Source: Halonatronum saccharophilum DSM 13868 (GTDB taxonomy: Bacteria; Bacillota; Halanaerobiia; Halobacteroidales; Halobacteroidaceae). From it: a DNA stretch of 64,000 bases. The stretch is from positions 480,701 to 544,700 of the forward strand of contig NZ_KI912094.1 of NCBI RefSeq assembly GCF_000517025.1, in the 5' to 3' direction. Within the stretch, counting starts at the first letter, position 1; the number at the start of each line of letters is the position of its first letter. The notes beneath the pieces were generated by a model, which had not been told where the DNA came from, ran no database searches, and saw only the letters and a list, made by a program, of their open reading frames with translations. Shown in pieces: positions 42,912 to 52,513 of this stretch. The translations under genes were made by a program, and so were the position numbers.

Positions 42912-43041
42912 TTTATCATCCCTTTCTTTATTAGCTATTAACTATTAGCTACCAGCCTCTAGTATTGAGCAATAATCTTTTATTAAAATAGATATTTAAT
43001 CTTTAGCTAAAAGCCAGCAGCTAGAAACTAATAACTAGTTA
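42912..43041. repeat. Intergenic repeat words between arginase and AMMECR1 genes
   Basis: ATTAGCTATTAACTATTAGC near 42930-42950 and AGCCAGCAGCTAGAAACTAA near 43012-43031 share the words AGCTA, CCAGC and CTAG. They make a degenerate element like those in other gaps. Nothing else is recognised here. Confidence 0.4.
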
Positions 43042-43932
43042 TTAGTATACCTTTTTTCCTAAAGCTGAGGTTATTAGATCTACTGCTAATTGAGCACTTT
43101 TATTATACTTATCTAAGATAGGATTGACCTCTACTAAATCCATAGACCTTAATATATTAGCCTCAAAGAGCATCTCCATAGCTAAATGAGCTTCTCTATA
43201 GGTTAATCCACCCTTAACTGGTGTACCTACTCCAGGAGCCTCTAAAGGGTCTAATACATCGATATCAAAACTCAAATGAACACTTTCAACATTCTGGCTA
43301 CTAATCTTAATAGCCTCTTCCATAACTTGATAGATCCCCTTTCTATCAATATCATCCATTGTAAATACTGTAACTTGAGAAGTCTTCAATAATTTTGCTT
43401 CTTCTCTGTCCAAATCCCTTACCCCTACCAATACAGTATTTACTTCCTTAACCTTAGGGTGAATTCCTCCACACCTAACCAGATTTTCCTCTCCTCTTCC
43501 TAATATGGCTGCTAAGGGCATACCGTGTATATTTCCACTTTGGCTACTTTCATATGTATTAAAATCTCCATGAGCATCAATCCAGATTAAACCCAACTCT
43601 TTGTTGGCCCTAGCAGCACCTCCGACACTTCCCATACTGATACTATGGTCTCCGCCTAATATAATAGGGAAATTTCCATCCCTTATAACCCGCTCAACCT
43701 TAAAAGCTAATAGATCGCAGATCTCTACAACTTCTGTGAGGAATTTAACCTCCTCCTTAGTATTTTTTCTCCTTAAAATAGGTATAGGTAGATCACCTAA
43801 GTCCTCAACATTTAAGCCCATCTTCTCAATCTCTTCTACTAAATGAGCATATCTAATTGCACTTGGCCCCATATCAACACCTCGACGGTTGGCCCCAAAG
43901 TCTGTTGGAACCCCTATCACCTTATACTTCAA
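43042..43932 (-). CDS. rocF: Arginase
   Basis: A 296-residue manganese ureohydrolase converting arginine to ornithine and urea. Metal-binding motifs are GGDHSISMG, WIDAHGDFN and SFDIDVLDP. The GVGTPVKGGLTYREAH segment favours arginase over agmatinase. Its start overlaps the ornithine-racemase-like gene by 4 bases (ATGA-type), so arginine catabolism through D-ornithine is suggested. Confidence 0.9.
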   Translation of the reverse strand: MKYKVIGVPTDFGANRRGVDMGPSAIRYAHLVEEIEKMGLNVEDLGDLPIPILRRKNTKEEVKFLTEVVEICDLLAFKVERVIRDGNFPIILGGDHSISMGSVGGAARANKELGLIWIDAHGDFNTYESSQSGNIHGMPLAAILGRGEENLVRCGGIHPKVKEVNTVLVGVRDLDREEAKLLKTSQVTVFTMDDIDRKGIYQVMEEAIKISSQNVESVHLSFDIDVLDPLEAPGVGTPVKGGLTYREAHLAMEMLFEANILRSMDLVEVNPILDKYNKSAQLAVDLITSALGKKVY

Positions 43933-44996
43933 TCCCTATCATCCTCTCTATAGTAAAACTTCTTTACATAAGGCGATGTAGCAGCTCTAAGTAAAGAAGA
44001 ATAATTTAATCTAAATGAAACCTCATCTCCTACCATAACTCCTTGGACATTAGTTAAATCAACAATTAAATGATCACTGCTTGCACCCTCAACTATTATA
44101 CCCTTATTACATGGTATTAATCCCTTCGCTTCTATATCTTGGCTTCCTATAGCTAAAATCCCTCTCCTTCTAATCTCTTCATCTAAACTATTATTAACAT
44201 TACTATCTCCATTAACCTTGTCCGAATTAACCGGCTTATTCTTAATTTCTATTACCTCAGCCTTTAACTTAATACCATCTAATTTAGTAAAAGAAAACTT
44301 ATCCCCAGATGGCACCTTCCTTCCTAGAATAATCGTCTCGCCTACCCTAAGTTGATTGGTTATAGGTGTATACCCTTCTTTTAATAATAACGGTAATGAG
44401 CTACTATTCCCCCCTGAGATTATAGGTAATTTTCTTCCCAGTAAACCTTCTGCCCCTTTTACAAGTTCCATTAATTGTAACATCTTATCCTCAGTAGGTA
44501 AGACCCCCCTAAAACAAGCTAAATTACTTCCTAAACCTACTAATCTAATATTTTTTAAAGTTCTTATTTCATCAACATAATTCAATGTATCTTTAGGAAG
44601 TACACCTTCTCTTCTATCACCTAAATCTATCATTAAAATTATCTTATGTACTTTATTCAAGCTAGCTGCTTCTTTATCTAATCTATCTATCACCTCTAAT
44701 TGAGAGTTTAAACTAATATCAGCAATCTTAACAACCCTCTTAGCCTGACTTAACATAGGAATTCTAAGTAACATTAAAGGAACCTTTAATCTCTTTAATT
44801 TTTTTAAATTATCTAATCTAGAATCTCCTAACCCAACTACTCCCCCTAATATCATAGCCTTTGCTATCTCTATATCTCCGCCTACACCTTTAATAACACC
44901 AAAGATATCAATCCCTTTAGATTTAGCTAATTGAACTATCTGTCTAGTATTATCTTCGATTATACTTAAGTTTATATCCAGTTTAGGATTTGCCAA
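43929..44996 (-). CDS. orr: Ornithine racemase-like PLP enzyme
   Basis: A PLP-dependent amino acid racemase of the alanine racemase N-terminal fold. The probable PLP lysine is in FGVIKGVGGD, and the ISGGNSSSLPLLL and NQLRVGETIILG blocks match ornithine racemases of Clostridium. Pairing with arginase supports ornithine as substrate; alanine cannot be excluded. The TTG at 44996 is chosen because GGAGG lies 8 bases upstream. ATG codons at 45002 and 45011 are alternatives with poorer spacing. It is coupled to the arginase gene by a 4-base overlap. Confidence 0.75.
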   Translation of the reverse strand: MANPKLDINLSIIEDNTRQIVQLAKSKGIDIFGVIKGVGGDIEIAKAMILGGVVGLGDSRLDNLKKLKRLKVPLMLLRIPMLSQAKRVVKIADISLNSQLEVIDRLDKEAASLNKVHKIILMIDLGDRREGVLPKDTLNYVDEIRTLKNIRLVGLGSNLACFRGVLPTEDKMLQLMELVKGAEGLLGRKLPIISGGNSSSLPLLLKEGYTPITNQLRVGETIILGRKVPSGDKFSFTKLDGIKLKAEVIEIKNKPVNSDKVNGDSNVNNSLDEEIRRRGILAIGSQDIEAKGLIPCNKGIIVEGASSDHLIVDLTNVQGVMVGDEVSFRLNYSSLLRAATSPYVKKFYYREDDRD

Positions 44997-45076
44997 GATC
45001 ATTACCTCCATAAATTAATCTATCTTCCAAAATATCAAACTAATTATTTTATTAATATTTTATCTAGACATAAGAA

Positions 45077-45102
45077 AAAGGAAGAGCCGAAACTCTTCCT
45101 TT
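45077..45102 (-). terminator. Rho-independent terminator after rpsI
   Basis: A perfect 10-base stem (AAAGGAAGAG / CTCTTCCTTT) with a 6-base loop is followed by TTTTTC on the minus strand. It lies just beyond the rpsI stop and closes the ribosomal/ECF supercluster. Confidence 0.88.
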
Positions 45103-45116
45103 GTAAAGTATATAGA

Positions 45117-45512
45117 TTATCTTTTTGAGAATTGTGGTGATTTACGAGCTTTTTTGCGTCCATATTTCTTACGTTCTTTCATTCTTGGATCCCTAGTTAA
45201 GTATCCAGCTTTCTTTAGTACATCTCTATAATCACCTTCAGTTTCTAATAGAGCACGAGCAATACCATGACGGATAGCTCCGGCTTGTCCTGAAGTTCCT
45301 CCACCTTTAACAGTAACAACAATATCAAATTCACCTACTGTACCAGTAGCTTCTAATGGTTGCTTAACAATTTGCTCTAAAACATCTCTACCGAAGTATT
45401 CTGTTAAAGGCTTATCATTTACAACTATCTTACCATCACCTGGTAATAATCTTACACGAGCAGTTGAATTTTTTCTCCGTCCAGTACCTAAGTATTCAAC
45501 TTCTGCTGCCAT
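45117..45512 (-). CDS. rpsI: Ribosomal protein S9
   Basis: A 131-residue 30S protein with [14 protein letters not shown] near the start and the basic C-terminal tail ending SPQFSKR that reaches the P-site tRNA. It lies 20 bases after rplM, the usual pair. Confidence 0.98.
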   Translation of the reverse strand: MAAEVEYLGTGRRKNSTARVRLLPGDGKIVVNDKPLTEYFGRDVLEQIVKQPLEATGTVGEFDIVVTVKGGGTSGQAGAIRHGIARALLETEGDYRDVLKKAGYLTRDPRMKERKKYGRKKARKSPQFSKR

Positions 45513-45532
45513 CTATATCTCCTCCTCTCTTA

Positions 45533-45967
45533 TTATAATTCTAATTTTTTAGGCTCTTGAGCTTGGTGTGGATGTTGCTCACCAGCATAAACCTTTAATT
45601 TTTTGAACATTTTTCGACCTAATTTGTTCTTAGGTAGCATTCCTTTTACAGCAAGCTCAATAACCTTTTCAGGTTGCTTTTCTAATAGCTCGCCATATGG
45701 AATAGACTTAAGTCCACCTGGATACTGAGAATGTTTATGATACATCTTCTGCTTTAACTTATTTCCAGTTAGATGCACCTTCTCTGCATTTACTACGATT
45801 ACATAATCACCTGTATCCATATTTGGCGTATACATAGGCTTATGTTTACCTCTTAAAATCTTAGCGATTTCTGTAGCAGCACGACCTAGTGTCTTACCGT
45901 CCATATCAACAACATACCAATCACGATTATTTTCTATATCTTTTGGATTAGCCATATATGTGCTCAT
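45533..45967 (-). CDS. rplM: Ribosomal protein L13
   Basis: A 144-residue 50S protein with the [20 protein letters not shown] and [19 protein letters not shown] blocks. The ATG at 45967 follows AAGGAGGG. A 131-base leader with its own promoter separates it from truA. Confidence 0.98.
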   Translation of the reverse strand: MSTYMANPKDIENNRDWYVVDMDGKTLGRAATEIAKILRGKHKPMYTPNMDTGDYVIVVNAEKVHLTGNKLKQKMYHKHSQYPGGLKSIPYGELLEKQPEKVIELAVKGMLPKNKLGRKMFKKLKVYAGEQHPHQAQEPKKLEL

Positions 45968-46052
45968 ATTCTTCCCTCCTTATTTCCTATTTAATATTAT
46001 ATCAACTGACCGGGGCTGATCAGTGGTAAGCAATAAACACAATCATATTTTT
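45968..46052 (-). promoter_or_regulatory. rplM leader with short hairpin
   Basis: The transcribed leader of rplM-rpsI contains ACTGATCAGCCCCGGTCAGT (near 46011-46030), which can fold with TGACC/GGTCA-type pairing. Some Firmicutes have an L13 leader RNA here. I cannot confirm that this is a member. Confidence 0.3.
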
Positions 46053-46081
46053 ATTTTATTATACCTTGGAATAAGTGTCAA
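46053..46081 (-). promoter_or_regulatory. Promoter for rplM-rpsI
   Basis: TTGACA (46076-46081) on the minus strand is followed after 17 bases by TAAAAT (46053-46058). An overlapping TATAAT (46058-46063) is only 12 bases away. The perfect -35 box makes a promoter likely. Confidence 0.55.
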
Positions 46082-46098
46082 GGTTTTTTACAATTAAT

Positions 46099-46833
46099 TT
46101 AATAGTAAATTTTCTCTAAAAATAACCCACAAGCTGGAGCTGTTGGCCCAGCTTGTTGACGATCTTTAGCCAACAAAATCTTTTGTACCCCTTTAGGGTC
46201 TATTTTATTAAGCCCTACTTTAATTAAGGTACCCATTATTATTCTGACCATCTTGTACAGAAATCCTCCACCTTTTATCCTAATAACTATTAAATTATTA
46301 CTTTTCTCTATATCTATACTAAAAATCTCTCGAATAGAAGTCTTAGCATTACATCCTGCCGACCTAAAAGAAGAAAAATCATATTTCCCAATTAAATAAC
46401 TTGCGCCTTCTCTCATCTTATTCAAATCTAATTTCCTTTTAATATGGTAAGCATAATTACGTACAAAAGGAGAAGGTATATTATTATTATAAATTTGATA
46501 TGAATAAACTTTATCTTTACTATTATACCTAGCATGAAAATCATCATCTACATCAATTGTATCAATAATAATTATATCCCTAGGTAATTTAGTATTTAAT
46601 GCTAAAGGAAACCTTTCTACCGGAATAGGTGTGTCTACCTTAAGATTAAAAACCTGACCTTTAGCATGTACACCAGCATCAGTTCTACTAGCTCCAATTA
46701 TCTTGACATCTTCTTTTAGTAAAGTCTTAAGTCCATCCTCAATTGCTTCTTGTACTGTCCAGGCATTATCTTGCCGTTGAAAACCATGATATTTACTTCC
46801 ATCATAAGCTACTTTAAACATTAAATTCCTCAT
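46099..46833 (-). CDS. truA: TruA, tRNA pseudouridine synthase
   Basis: A 244-residue enzyme modifying positions 38-40 of tRNA. The catalytic Asp is in GASRTDAGVHAKGQV, and VAYDGSKYHGFQRQ and GGFLYKMVR are typical. The start is the ATG at 46833, which has GGAG eight bases upstream; a GTG three codons earlier is the alternative. It lies 13 bases after ecfT. Confidence 0.96.
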   Translation of the reverse strand: MRNLMFKVAYDGSKYHGFQRQDNAWTVQEAIEDGLKTLLKEDVKIIGASRTDAGVHAKGQVFNLKVDTPIPVERFPLALNTKLPRDIIIIDTIDVDDDFHARYNSKDKVYSYQIYNNNIPSPFVRNYAYHIKRKLDLNKMREGASYLIGKYDFSSFRSAGCNAKTSIREIFSIDIEKSNNLIVIRIKGGGFLYKMVRIIMGTLIKVGLNKIDPKGVQKILLAKDRQQAGPTAPACGLFLEKIYY

Positions 46834-46846
46834 AAAACTCACTCCA

Positions 46847-47641
46847 TTATAAGAAGATACCCACAGAAATTAAATACACAAAACTTAAAGCTAATACTAT
46901 ATAATCTTTATTAACTAAAAGAAGAGCATTCATTCTACTACGACCTTCTCCCCCTCTATAGCACCTCGCCTCCATTGCTAAAGCAAGGTCATCTGCTCTA
47001 CGGAAGGCATTAACAAACAAAGGAACTAATAAAGGGATTAAGCTCTTAGCTTTATTAATTAAATTTCCACTCTCAAAGTCTGCTCCCCTAGCCTTTTGAG
47101 CCTTCATTATCTTTTGTGCTTCTTCTAATAATGTGGGAATAAACCTTAAGGCAATACTCATCATCATAGCTAATTCATGGGCTGGAAGACCAATCTTTTC
47201 AAAGGGTTTAAGTAAACTCTCTAAACCATCTGTAAGTGCCAAAGGTGATGTAGTAAGTGTTAGTAAAGAAGTATATGACACTAAAAAGATCAACCTTAAA
47301 GACATAAATAATCCCATCCTTAAGCCTTCCTCTTCAATTTTTAAAAACCTCCACTCCCATATGATCTGACCACCTCTTGTCATAAAAAGGTGAACAATCA
47401 AAGTAAAGGAGATTATAAATATTAAGGGTCTTATACTCTTAATAATGTATTTAACCTTTATCTTAGATAATAATACTGTAACTAAAATAAAGAAAGCTAA
47501 AAATAGATAGCCTGTAAAAGCATTAATTAGAAATATGGTAATAATAAAAAATATAATAACTAAAATCTTTATTCTAGGATCTAAGCTATGAATAAAAGAG
47601 TCTCTTTCTATATATTGTCCTATTATAATATCATCTAACAT
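46847..47641 (-). CDS. ecfT: EcfT, transmembrane subunit of ECF transporter
   Basis: A 264-residue energy-coupling membrane protein for vitamin and metal uptake. It has about five membrane segments, and the family Ala-Arg-Gly signature is seen as AQKARGADF together with ADDLALAMEARCYRG. It is grouped with ecfA1 and ecfA2. No substrate-binding S component lies in the window, so this is the shared (group II) module. Confidence 0.93.
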   Translation of the reverse strand: MLDDIIIGQYIERDSFIHSLDPRIKILVIIFFIITIFLINAFTGYLFLAFFILVTVLLSKIKVKYIIKSIRPLIFIISFTLIVHLFMTRGGQIIWEWRFLKIEEEGLRMGLFMSLRLIFLVSYTSLLTLTTSPLALTDGLESLLKPFEKIGLPAHELAMMMSIALRFIPTLLEEAQKIMKAQKARGADFESGNLINKAKSLIPLLVPLFVNAFRRADDLALAMEARCYRGGEGRSRMNALLLVNKDYIVLALSFVYLISVGIFL

Positions 47642-47644
47642 TTT

Positions 47645-48496
47645 TTAACCTCTCATCACTCTTAATATTTCTTTTTTTGCTTCCAAAATAGTAAATAAAT
47701 CAGTCCTCATATCATCTATATTCAACTTATTCTTCAACTCATGCATAACCTTAGTTATTTGAGGCACACCCAAACCTATACCCTCTAATAAATCTACATG
47801 AGAAAAGACAAAATTAGGAGTTCCCTCTAAAACAATCTTACCTTTTTCTAAGACTATAATCCTATCTGCTAACTGACCAACCTCTTCCATACGGTGAGAG
47901 ATTAAGATTATAGTTAATCCAGATCTTTTCTGTAAAGAAGTTATCTCCTGTAGCAACTCTTCTCTTGCCTTTGGATCTAAACCTGCAGTTGGTTCATCTA
48001 ATATTAATACCTCAGGTTTCATCGCTAGTACTCCAGCAATAGCAACCCTTCTTTGTTGGCCACCAGATAATTTAAAAGGTGATTTATCCTTAAACTCTTT
48101 ATAGTTTAAATTAACAGCAACTAGAGCTTCTTTAACTCTTTCTTCTAACTCTTCTCCCTCTAACCCTAGATTTTTAGGGCCAAAAGCAACATCTAAAAAC
48201 ACATTTTCTTCAAATAACTGATGCTCTGGGTACTGAAATACTAGTCCTACCTTCTGTCTTACCTCTTTTAAATCCTTTTCCTTAGTAATATCACTGCCAC
48301 CTATAATAATTTCACCTTCAGTAGGCTTTATAAGACCATTTAGAGTCTGTACTAAGGTAGATTTACCTGATCCAGTATGACCAATTAAACCAATAAATTC
48401 ACCCTTTTCAACCTTAAAATCAATATCTTTTAGAGTATAATTGCCAACTAATTCCTTATCATAATTGTGACTTAAATTTCTTACTTCAATGAACAT
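47645..48496 (-). CDS. ecfA2: EcfA2, ATPase of ECF transporter
   Basis: A 283-residue ABC ATPase with Walker A GHTGSGKST, signature KLSGGQQRR and Walker B VLILDEPTAGLDP. The Q-loop region FQYPEHQLFEENV is typical of EcfA2. It overlaps ecfA1 by 16 bases. Confidence 0.95.
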   Translation of the reverse strand: MFIEVRNLSHNYDKELVGNYTLKDIDFKVEKGEFIGLIGHTGSGKSTLVQTLNGLIKPTEGEIIIGGSDITKEKDLKEVRQKVGLVFQYPEHQLFEENVFLDVAFGPKNLGLEGEELEERVKEALVAVNLNYKEFKDKSPFKLSGGQQRRVAIAGVLAMKPEVLILDEPTAGLDPKAREELLQEITSLQKRSGLTIILISHRMEEVGQLADRIIVLEKGKIVLEGTPNFVFSHVDLLEGIGLGVPQITKVMHELKNKLNIDDMRTDLFTILEAKKEILRVMRG

Positions 48497-49308
48497 AACA
48501 AATTCACCAGCCTATCAACTTCAAAGATATCATCTGGAAGGTCTAATCCTGATTTCTGTAATTCTAAAGCTAACTGAGCAACTTGAGGTAAGTCCAAATT
48601 ATACTTTTTAATCTGATTTACCTTGGCAAAAATATCCTTTGGAGTTCCTTCCAAAGCAACTCTTCCACCATCCATTACAATAATTCTATCAGCTTTAATT
48701 GCCTCATTCATAAAGTGAGTGATATGGACTACAGTCATTCCTAAACTTTTATTTAACTTTTCTATAGTTGAAATTACACTCTTTCTACCTAAAGGATCTA
48801 ACATAGCTGTAGGTTCATCTAAAACTAGACACTTAGGCTTCATAGCTAATACACCTGCAATGGCTATTCTCTGCTTTTGACCTCCCGATAAGTTATGAGG
48901 TGCATGCCTTTTAAACTCTTCCATCCCAACTTCTTTTAATGCCCAATCTACCCTATCTCTTATCTTCATAGATTCTAAACCTAAATTCTCTGGACCAAAG
49001 GCTACATCTTCTTCAACAATATTAGCAATTAATTGATTATCAGGGTTTTGAAATACCATACCAACTTGTTGTCTAATATTCCAAATATTATCCCTATCTT
49101 TAGTTGACCTACCATTAATTTCAATATCCCCTTCAGTGGGTATCAATAATCCATTAAGCATTTTAGCTAGTGTAGACTTTCCAGAACCATTATGTCCAAC
49201 AATTACTACAAACTCTCCTGAATTAACCTCCAAATCAACTTCTTTTAATACCCAATTCCCTTTACTATTATAACGATAATGCAGATTTTCTATATTTATT
49301 AATGACAT
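48481..49308 (-). CDS. ecfA1: EcfA1, ATPase of ECF transporter
   Basis: A 275-residue ABC ATPase with Walker A GHNGSGKST, FQNPDNQLIANIVEEDVAFG and signature NLSGGQKQR. The start is the ATG at 49308 (MSLINIEN) after GGGTGA; a TTG four codons upstream is the alternative. It follows a structured terminator that separates it from rplQ. Confidence 0.95.
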   Translation of the reverse strand: MSLINIENLHYRYNSKGNWVLKEVDLEVNSGEFVVIVGHNGSGKSTLAKMLNGLLIPTEGDIEINGRSTKDRDNIWNIRQQVGMVFQNPDNQLIANIVEEDVAFGPENLGLESMKIRDRVDWALKEVGMEEFKRHAPHNLSGGQKQRIAIAGVLAMKPKCLVLDEPTAMLDPLGRKSVISTIEKLNKSLGMTVVHITHFMNEAIKADRIIVMDGGRVALEGTPKDIFAKVNQIKKYNLDLPQVAQLALELQKSGLDLPDDIFEVDRLVNLLCSLK

Positions 49309-49328
49309 TTTTTCACCCAACCTGATAT

Positions 49329-49416
49329 AAAAAAACAGCCATTTATACCGGACGAATAGATATAAGGTATTCTACCTTTACTACGCCCAGTATTAAATAA
49401 TAAATTATGGCTGTTT
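49329..49416 (-). terminator. Long multi-stem terminator between rplQ and ecfA1
   Basis: On the minus strand the outer stem AAACAGCCAT (49407-49416) pairs with ATGGCTGTTT (49333-49342) and is followed by a T run. Inside, TACTGGGCG (49384-49392) pairs with CGTCCGGTA (49346-49354), using two G-U pairs. Inside that, AAGGTA pairs with TACCTT (49364-49378) around a 3-base loop. The ordinary outer hairpin would end transcription; the nested inner stems are unusual for a simple terminator. Confidence 0.75.
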
Positions 49417-49436
49417 AATCGATTATTAATTTTATA

Positions 49437-49778
49437 CTACTCCACTAATTCTAAAATAGCCATTGGGGCAGAGTCTCCACTTCTTGGACCAACCTTAATA
49501 ATTCTAGTGTACCCACCTTGGCGTTCAGCAAATCTAGGAGCAAGTTCATTAAAAAGAATCTCTACAGAACCTTTGTCTTGAAGTTTGTTCATTACTTGTC
49601 TTCTATGATGTTGTGTGCCTTTTTTAGCTTTTGTTATTAGCTTCTCAGCAAAACCCCTAACTTCTTTTGCTTTAGCTTCAGTAGTTTCAATTCTTTCATT
49701 TTTAAACAAAGCATTAGCTAAAGAGATTAATAGGGCTTTTCTTGGTCCACTTTTACGACCAAATTTTCGTTGAGCCAT
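49437..49778 (-). CDS. rplQ: Ribosomal protein L17
   Basis: A 113-residue 50S protein with [20 protein letters not shown] and [20 protein letters not shown]. It follows rpoA by 31 bases, the standard alpha-operon end. Confidence 0.98.
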   Translation of the reverse strand: MAQRKFGRKSGPRKALLISLANALFKNERIETTEAKAKEVRGFAEKLITKAKKGTQHHRRQVMNKLQDKGSVEILFNELAPRFAERQGGYTRIIKVGPRSGDSAPMAILELVE

Positions 49779-49809
49779 AACTATCCCTCCTTCTTAATAG
49801 GTCATAATC

Positions 49810-50751
49810 TTATATTTCAGGTTTCTGTAATTTCAATCCGAGTTCAGAAATCTTAGCTTTAATCTCTAACAATGATTTTTTACCTAGATTTCTTACCTTC
49901 ATTAGCTCTTCTTCTGTTATATCAGTTAATTCCTCAACGGTATTAATTCCAGCTCTCTTTAAACAATTAGAAGACCTAACAGATAAATCCAACTCTTCAA
50001 TAGTTGTTTCTAAGATTTTATCTTTTTTCTCTTCTTCCTTTTCGACCATAATATCTACATTATTAATCTCTTCATTTAAATTAATAAATAGGTCTAAATG
50101 TTCTTCTAATACCTTAGCAGCTAGGCTTATAGATTCTTCTGGATCTATACTACCATTTGTAATTACTTCCAAAGTTAATTTATCTAGATCACTCCTGCTA
50201 CCTACCCTAGTATCCTCAACATTGAAGTTAACCCTCTTAATAGGTGAAAAGGCAGAGTCGATAGGTATAACACCGATAATATGCTCTTCTTTCTTGTTAT
50301 CTTCGGCAGTTACATAACCACGACCTTTTTCAACAACTGCTTCTAAGACAAATTCACCTTCGTCTGACAAAGTAGCTATATGGTGATCTGGATTAACAAT
50401 CTCAACATCACCACTTACTTTAAAGTCACCAGCAGTTACCTTACCTTCACCATTTGCTTCAATCCTTAAAGTCTGAGGTTCTTCTTCACTTACATTAACA
50501 ACAACTTCTTTTAAATTTAAAATAATATCAACAACATCTTCCACTACACCAGGTATGGTAGAAAACTCATGTCTAACTCCTTCAATTTTTATAGAGGTTA
50601 TAGCAGCTCCAGGTAAAGAAGATAACATAATTCTTCTTAAAGAATTACCTAAAGTAATACCATAGCCTCGCTCTAAAGGACTGACAACAAACTTACCATA
50701 AGTATCGGTGGACTCTATTCGTTCAATTGACGGTTTTTCAATCTCAATCAT
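49810..50751 (-). CDS. rpoA: RNA polymerase alpha subunit
   Basis: A 313-residue subunit. The N-terminal assembly domain has [20 protein letters not shown]. The C-terminal domain (about 245-313) has [20 protein letters not shown] and the [15 protein letters not shown] helix that binds UP elements and regulators. A 117-base gap with a hairpin separates it from rpsD. Confidence 0.98.
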   Translation of the reverse strand: MIEIEKPSIERIESTDTYGKFVVSPLERGYGITLGNSLRRIMLSSLPGAAITSIKIEGVRHEFSTIPGVVEDVVDIILNLKEVVVNVSEEEPQTLRIEANGEGKVTAGDFKVSGDVEIVNPDHHIATLSDEGEFVLEAVVEKGRGYVTAEDNKKEEHIIGVIPIDSAFSPIKRVNFNVEDTRVGSRSDLDKLTLEVITNGSIDPEESISLAAKVLEEHLDLFINLNEEINNVDIMVEKEEEKKDKILETTIEELDLSVRSSNCLKRAGINTVEELTDITEEELMKVRNLGKKSLLEIKAKISELGLKLQKPEI

Positions 50752-50822
50752 TAATCTTAACCCTCCCTTTACCTTTAATAAACAAAGATCTACATATACT
50801 ATTGAGGGTGATAACTTAATTT

Positions 50823-50856
50823 AATAAAAAGTAGCAAAGTGGTTCGAAGGAACCAC
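50823..50856 (-). terminator. Weak terminator or attenuator between rpsD and rpoA
   Basis: A perfect 7-base stem (GTGGTTC / GAACCAC) with a CTTC loop is followed on the minus strand by TTTGCTACTTTTTATT. The interrupted T run suggests partial termination, which would lower rpoA relative to the ribosomal genes upstream. Confidence 0.45.
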
Positions 50857-50868
50857 ATATACCCACTA

Positions 50869-51498
50869 TTATTTAGAATAGAATTCTACAATTAATTGTT
50901 CATTGATTTGAATATCTATATCTTCACGGTTTGGATCAGTTAATACCTTACCTTCCTTCTTTTCAAAGTTAGATTCTAACCAAGAAGGAGTATTATAATT
51001 TTCATTAATCTCTAATACTTCTTTAAAACGCTTCATACTAGTGCTACTATCTTTAATAGAGATAATATCACCTTCAGAAACTAAATAAGAAGGAATATCT
51101 ACTCTACTACCATTTACTAAGATATGTCCATGCCTTACAAATTGTCTAGCTTCATTTCTAGAAGTAGCAAACCCTAACCTGTATACAACATTATCTAATC
51201 TACTTTCAAGTAAATTTAAGAAGTTTTCACCAGTAATACCTGGCTTTCTTTCAGCTTTTTCAAAATAAAGCCTAAATTGCTTTTCCATAACTCCATAAAT
51301 TCTTCTAACCTTTTGCTTCTCTCTCAATTGTAAACCAAACTCAGATAACTTTCTTCTACGCCCTCTCCCCTGTTCTCCAGGACCATAAGAACGACGTTCA
51401 ATAGCACACTTATCTGTATAACATCTCTCACCTTTTAAGAACAACTTCTCTCCCTCTTGTCTACATAATCTACAAGAAGGACCAGTATATCTTGCCAT
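50869..51498 (-). CDS. rpsD: Ribosomal protein S4 (zinc-binding form)
   Basis: A 209-residue 30S assembly protein and, in other bacteria, the alpha-operon repressor. Cysteines 9, 12, 26 and 31 form the zinc knuckle of the C+ form. The S4 RNA-binding domain includes [14 protein letters not shown]. It lies 37 bases after rpsK. Confidence 0.98.
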   Translation of the reverse strand: MARYTGPSCRLCRQEGEKLFLKGERCYTDKCAIERRSYGPGEQGRGRRRKLSEFGLQLREKQKVRRIYGVMEKQFRLYFEKAERKPGITGENFLNLLESRLDNVVYRLGFATSRNEARQFVRHGHILVNGSRVDIPSYLVSEGDIISIKDSSTSMKRFKEVLEINENYNTPSWLESNFEKKEGKVLTDPNREDIDIQINEQLIVEFYSK

Positions 51499-51535
51499 GT
51501 TTTACACCTCCAAAATTATATCTTCAAATAACTAA

Positions 51536-51925
51536 TTATACTCTACGACGCTTAGGTGGACGACATCCATTATGAGGAATTGGAGTTACGTCCTTGATTA
51601 AAGTTACCTCTAATCCAGCCGCTTGTAAAGCTCTAACTGCAGCTTCTCTTCCAGCTCCAGGACCTTTTACAAAAACATCAACCTCTTTTAAACCATATTC
51701 CATTGCTTCTTTTGCAGCATTATCAGCTGCCATCTGTGCAGCATAAGGAGTACTTTTACGAGAACCTTCAAATCCTAAATTACCTGCACTTGACCAAGCA
51801 ACTGTATTACCTTTGCTATCAGTTAAAGTAACTATTGTATTATTAAAAGTAGATCGAATATGTGCTTGACCCTTTTGCACTTGTATCTTCTTTCTCTTTT
51901 TCTTATTTCTCTTCCTGCGTGCCAT
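51536..51925 (-). CDS. rpsK: Ribosomal protein S11
   Basis: A 129-residue 30S protein of the decoding platform, with [18 protein letters not shown] and [12 protein letters not shown] at the C-terminus. It lies 43 bases after rpsM. Confidence 0.98.
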   Translation of the reverse strand: MARRKRNKKKRKKIQVQKGQAHIRSTFNNTIVTLTDSKGNTVAWSSAGNLGFEGSRKSTPYAAQMAADNAAKEAMEYGLKEVDVFVKGPGAGREAAVRALQAAGLEVTLIKDVTPIPHNGCRPPKRRRV

Positions 51926-51968
51926 GATATCCCTCCTTATTTCTTGATTAATTATACCTCATATTATA

Positions 51969-52337
51969 CTATTTTCTCTTAGCTCCTACAGCTCTCTTAC
52001 GACCTTTTCGGGTTCTAGCATTTGTTTTAGTTCTCTGTCCTCTAGTAGGAAGACCTCTTCTATGTCTTAACCCTCTGTAAGAACCAATATCTCTTAACCT
52101 TTTAATATTTCCTCTTACTTCACGACGTAATTCACCTTCTACTAGATAGTCTTCGTCTATAACTTGACGAAGCTTAGAAACTTCTCCTTCAGTTAAATCT
52201 CTAACTCTAGTATCAAAGCTGATACCAGCTTTTTCTACAATCTCTTGAGCAGTAGATTTCCCAATTCCATAAATATATGTTAATCCAATCACTACTCTCT
52301 TATCACGTGGTAAATCAACACCTTCAATACGTGCCAT
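51969..52337 (-). CDS. rpsM: Ribosomal protein S13
   Basis: A 122-residue 30S head protein with [20 protein letters not shown] and the [18 protein letters not shown] tail region. It lies 36 bases after rpmJ. Confidence 0.98.
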   Translation of the reverse strand: MARIEGVDLPRDKRVVIGLTYIYGIGKSTAQEIVEKAGISFDTRVRDLTEGEVSKLRQVIDEDYLVEGELRREVRGNIKRLRDIGSYRGLRHRRGLPTRGQRTKTNARTRKGRKRAVGAKRK

Positions 52338-52373
52338 AATTTATTCTACACCTCCTAAGTGATTATCTTTAGA

Positions 52374-52487
52374 CTAACCTTGACGTTGTTTATGCTTAGG
52401 GTTTTCACAAATTACATAAACTCTTCCTTTACGACGGATTACTTTACACTTATCGCAAATAGGTTTTACTGATGGTCGAACTTTCAT
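52374..52487 (-). CDS. rpmJ: Ribosomal protein L36
   Basis: A 37-residue 50S protein ([19 protein letters not shown] start) with the zinc ligands Cys11, Cys14, Cys27 and His32 of the C+ form. The ATG at 52487 follows AAGGAGGGTTAGA. It lies 26 bases after infA in the usual infA-rpmJ-rpsM order. Confidence 0.97.
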   Translation of the reverse strand: MKVRPSVKPICDKCKVIRRKGRVYVICENPKHKQRQG

Positions 52488-52513
52488 TCTAACCCTCCTT
52501 ATACTAACTTAAT

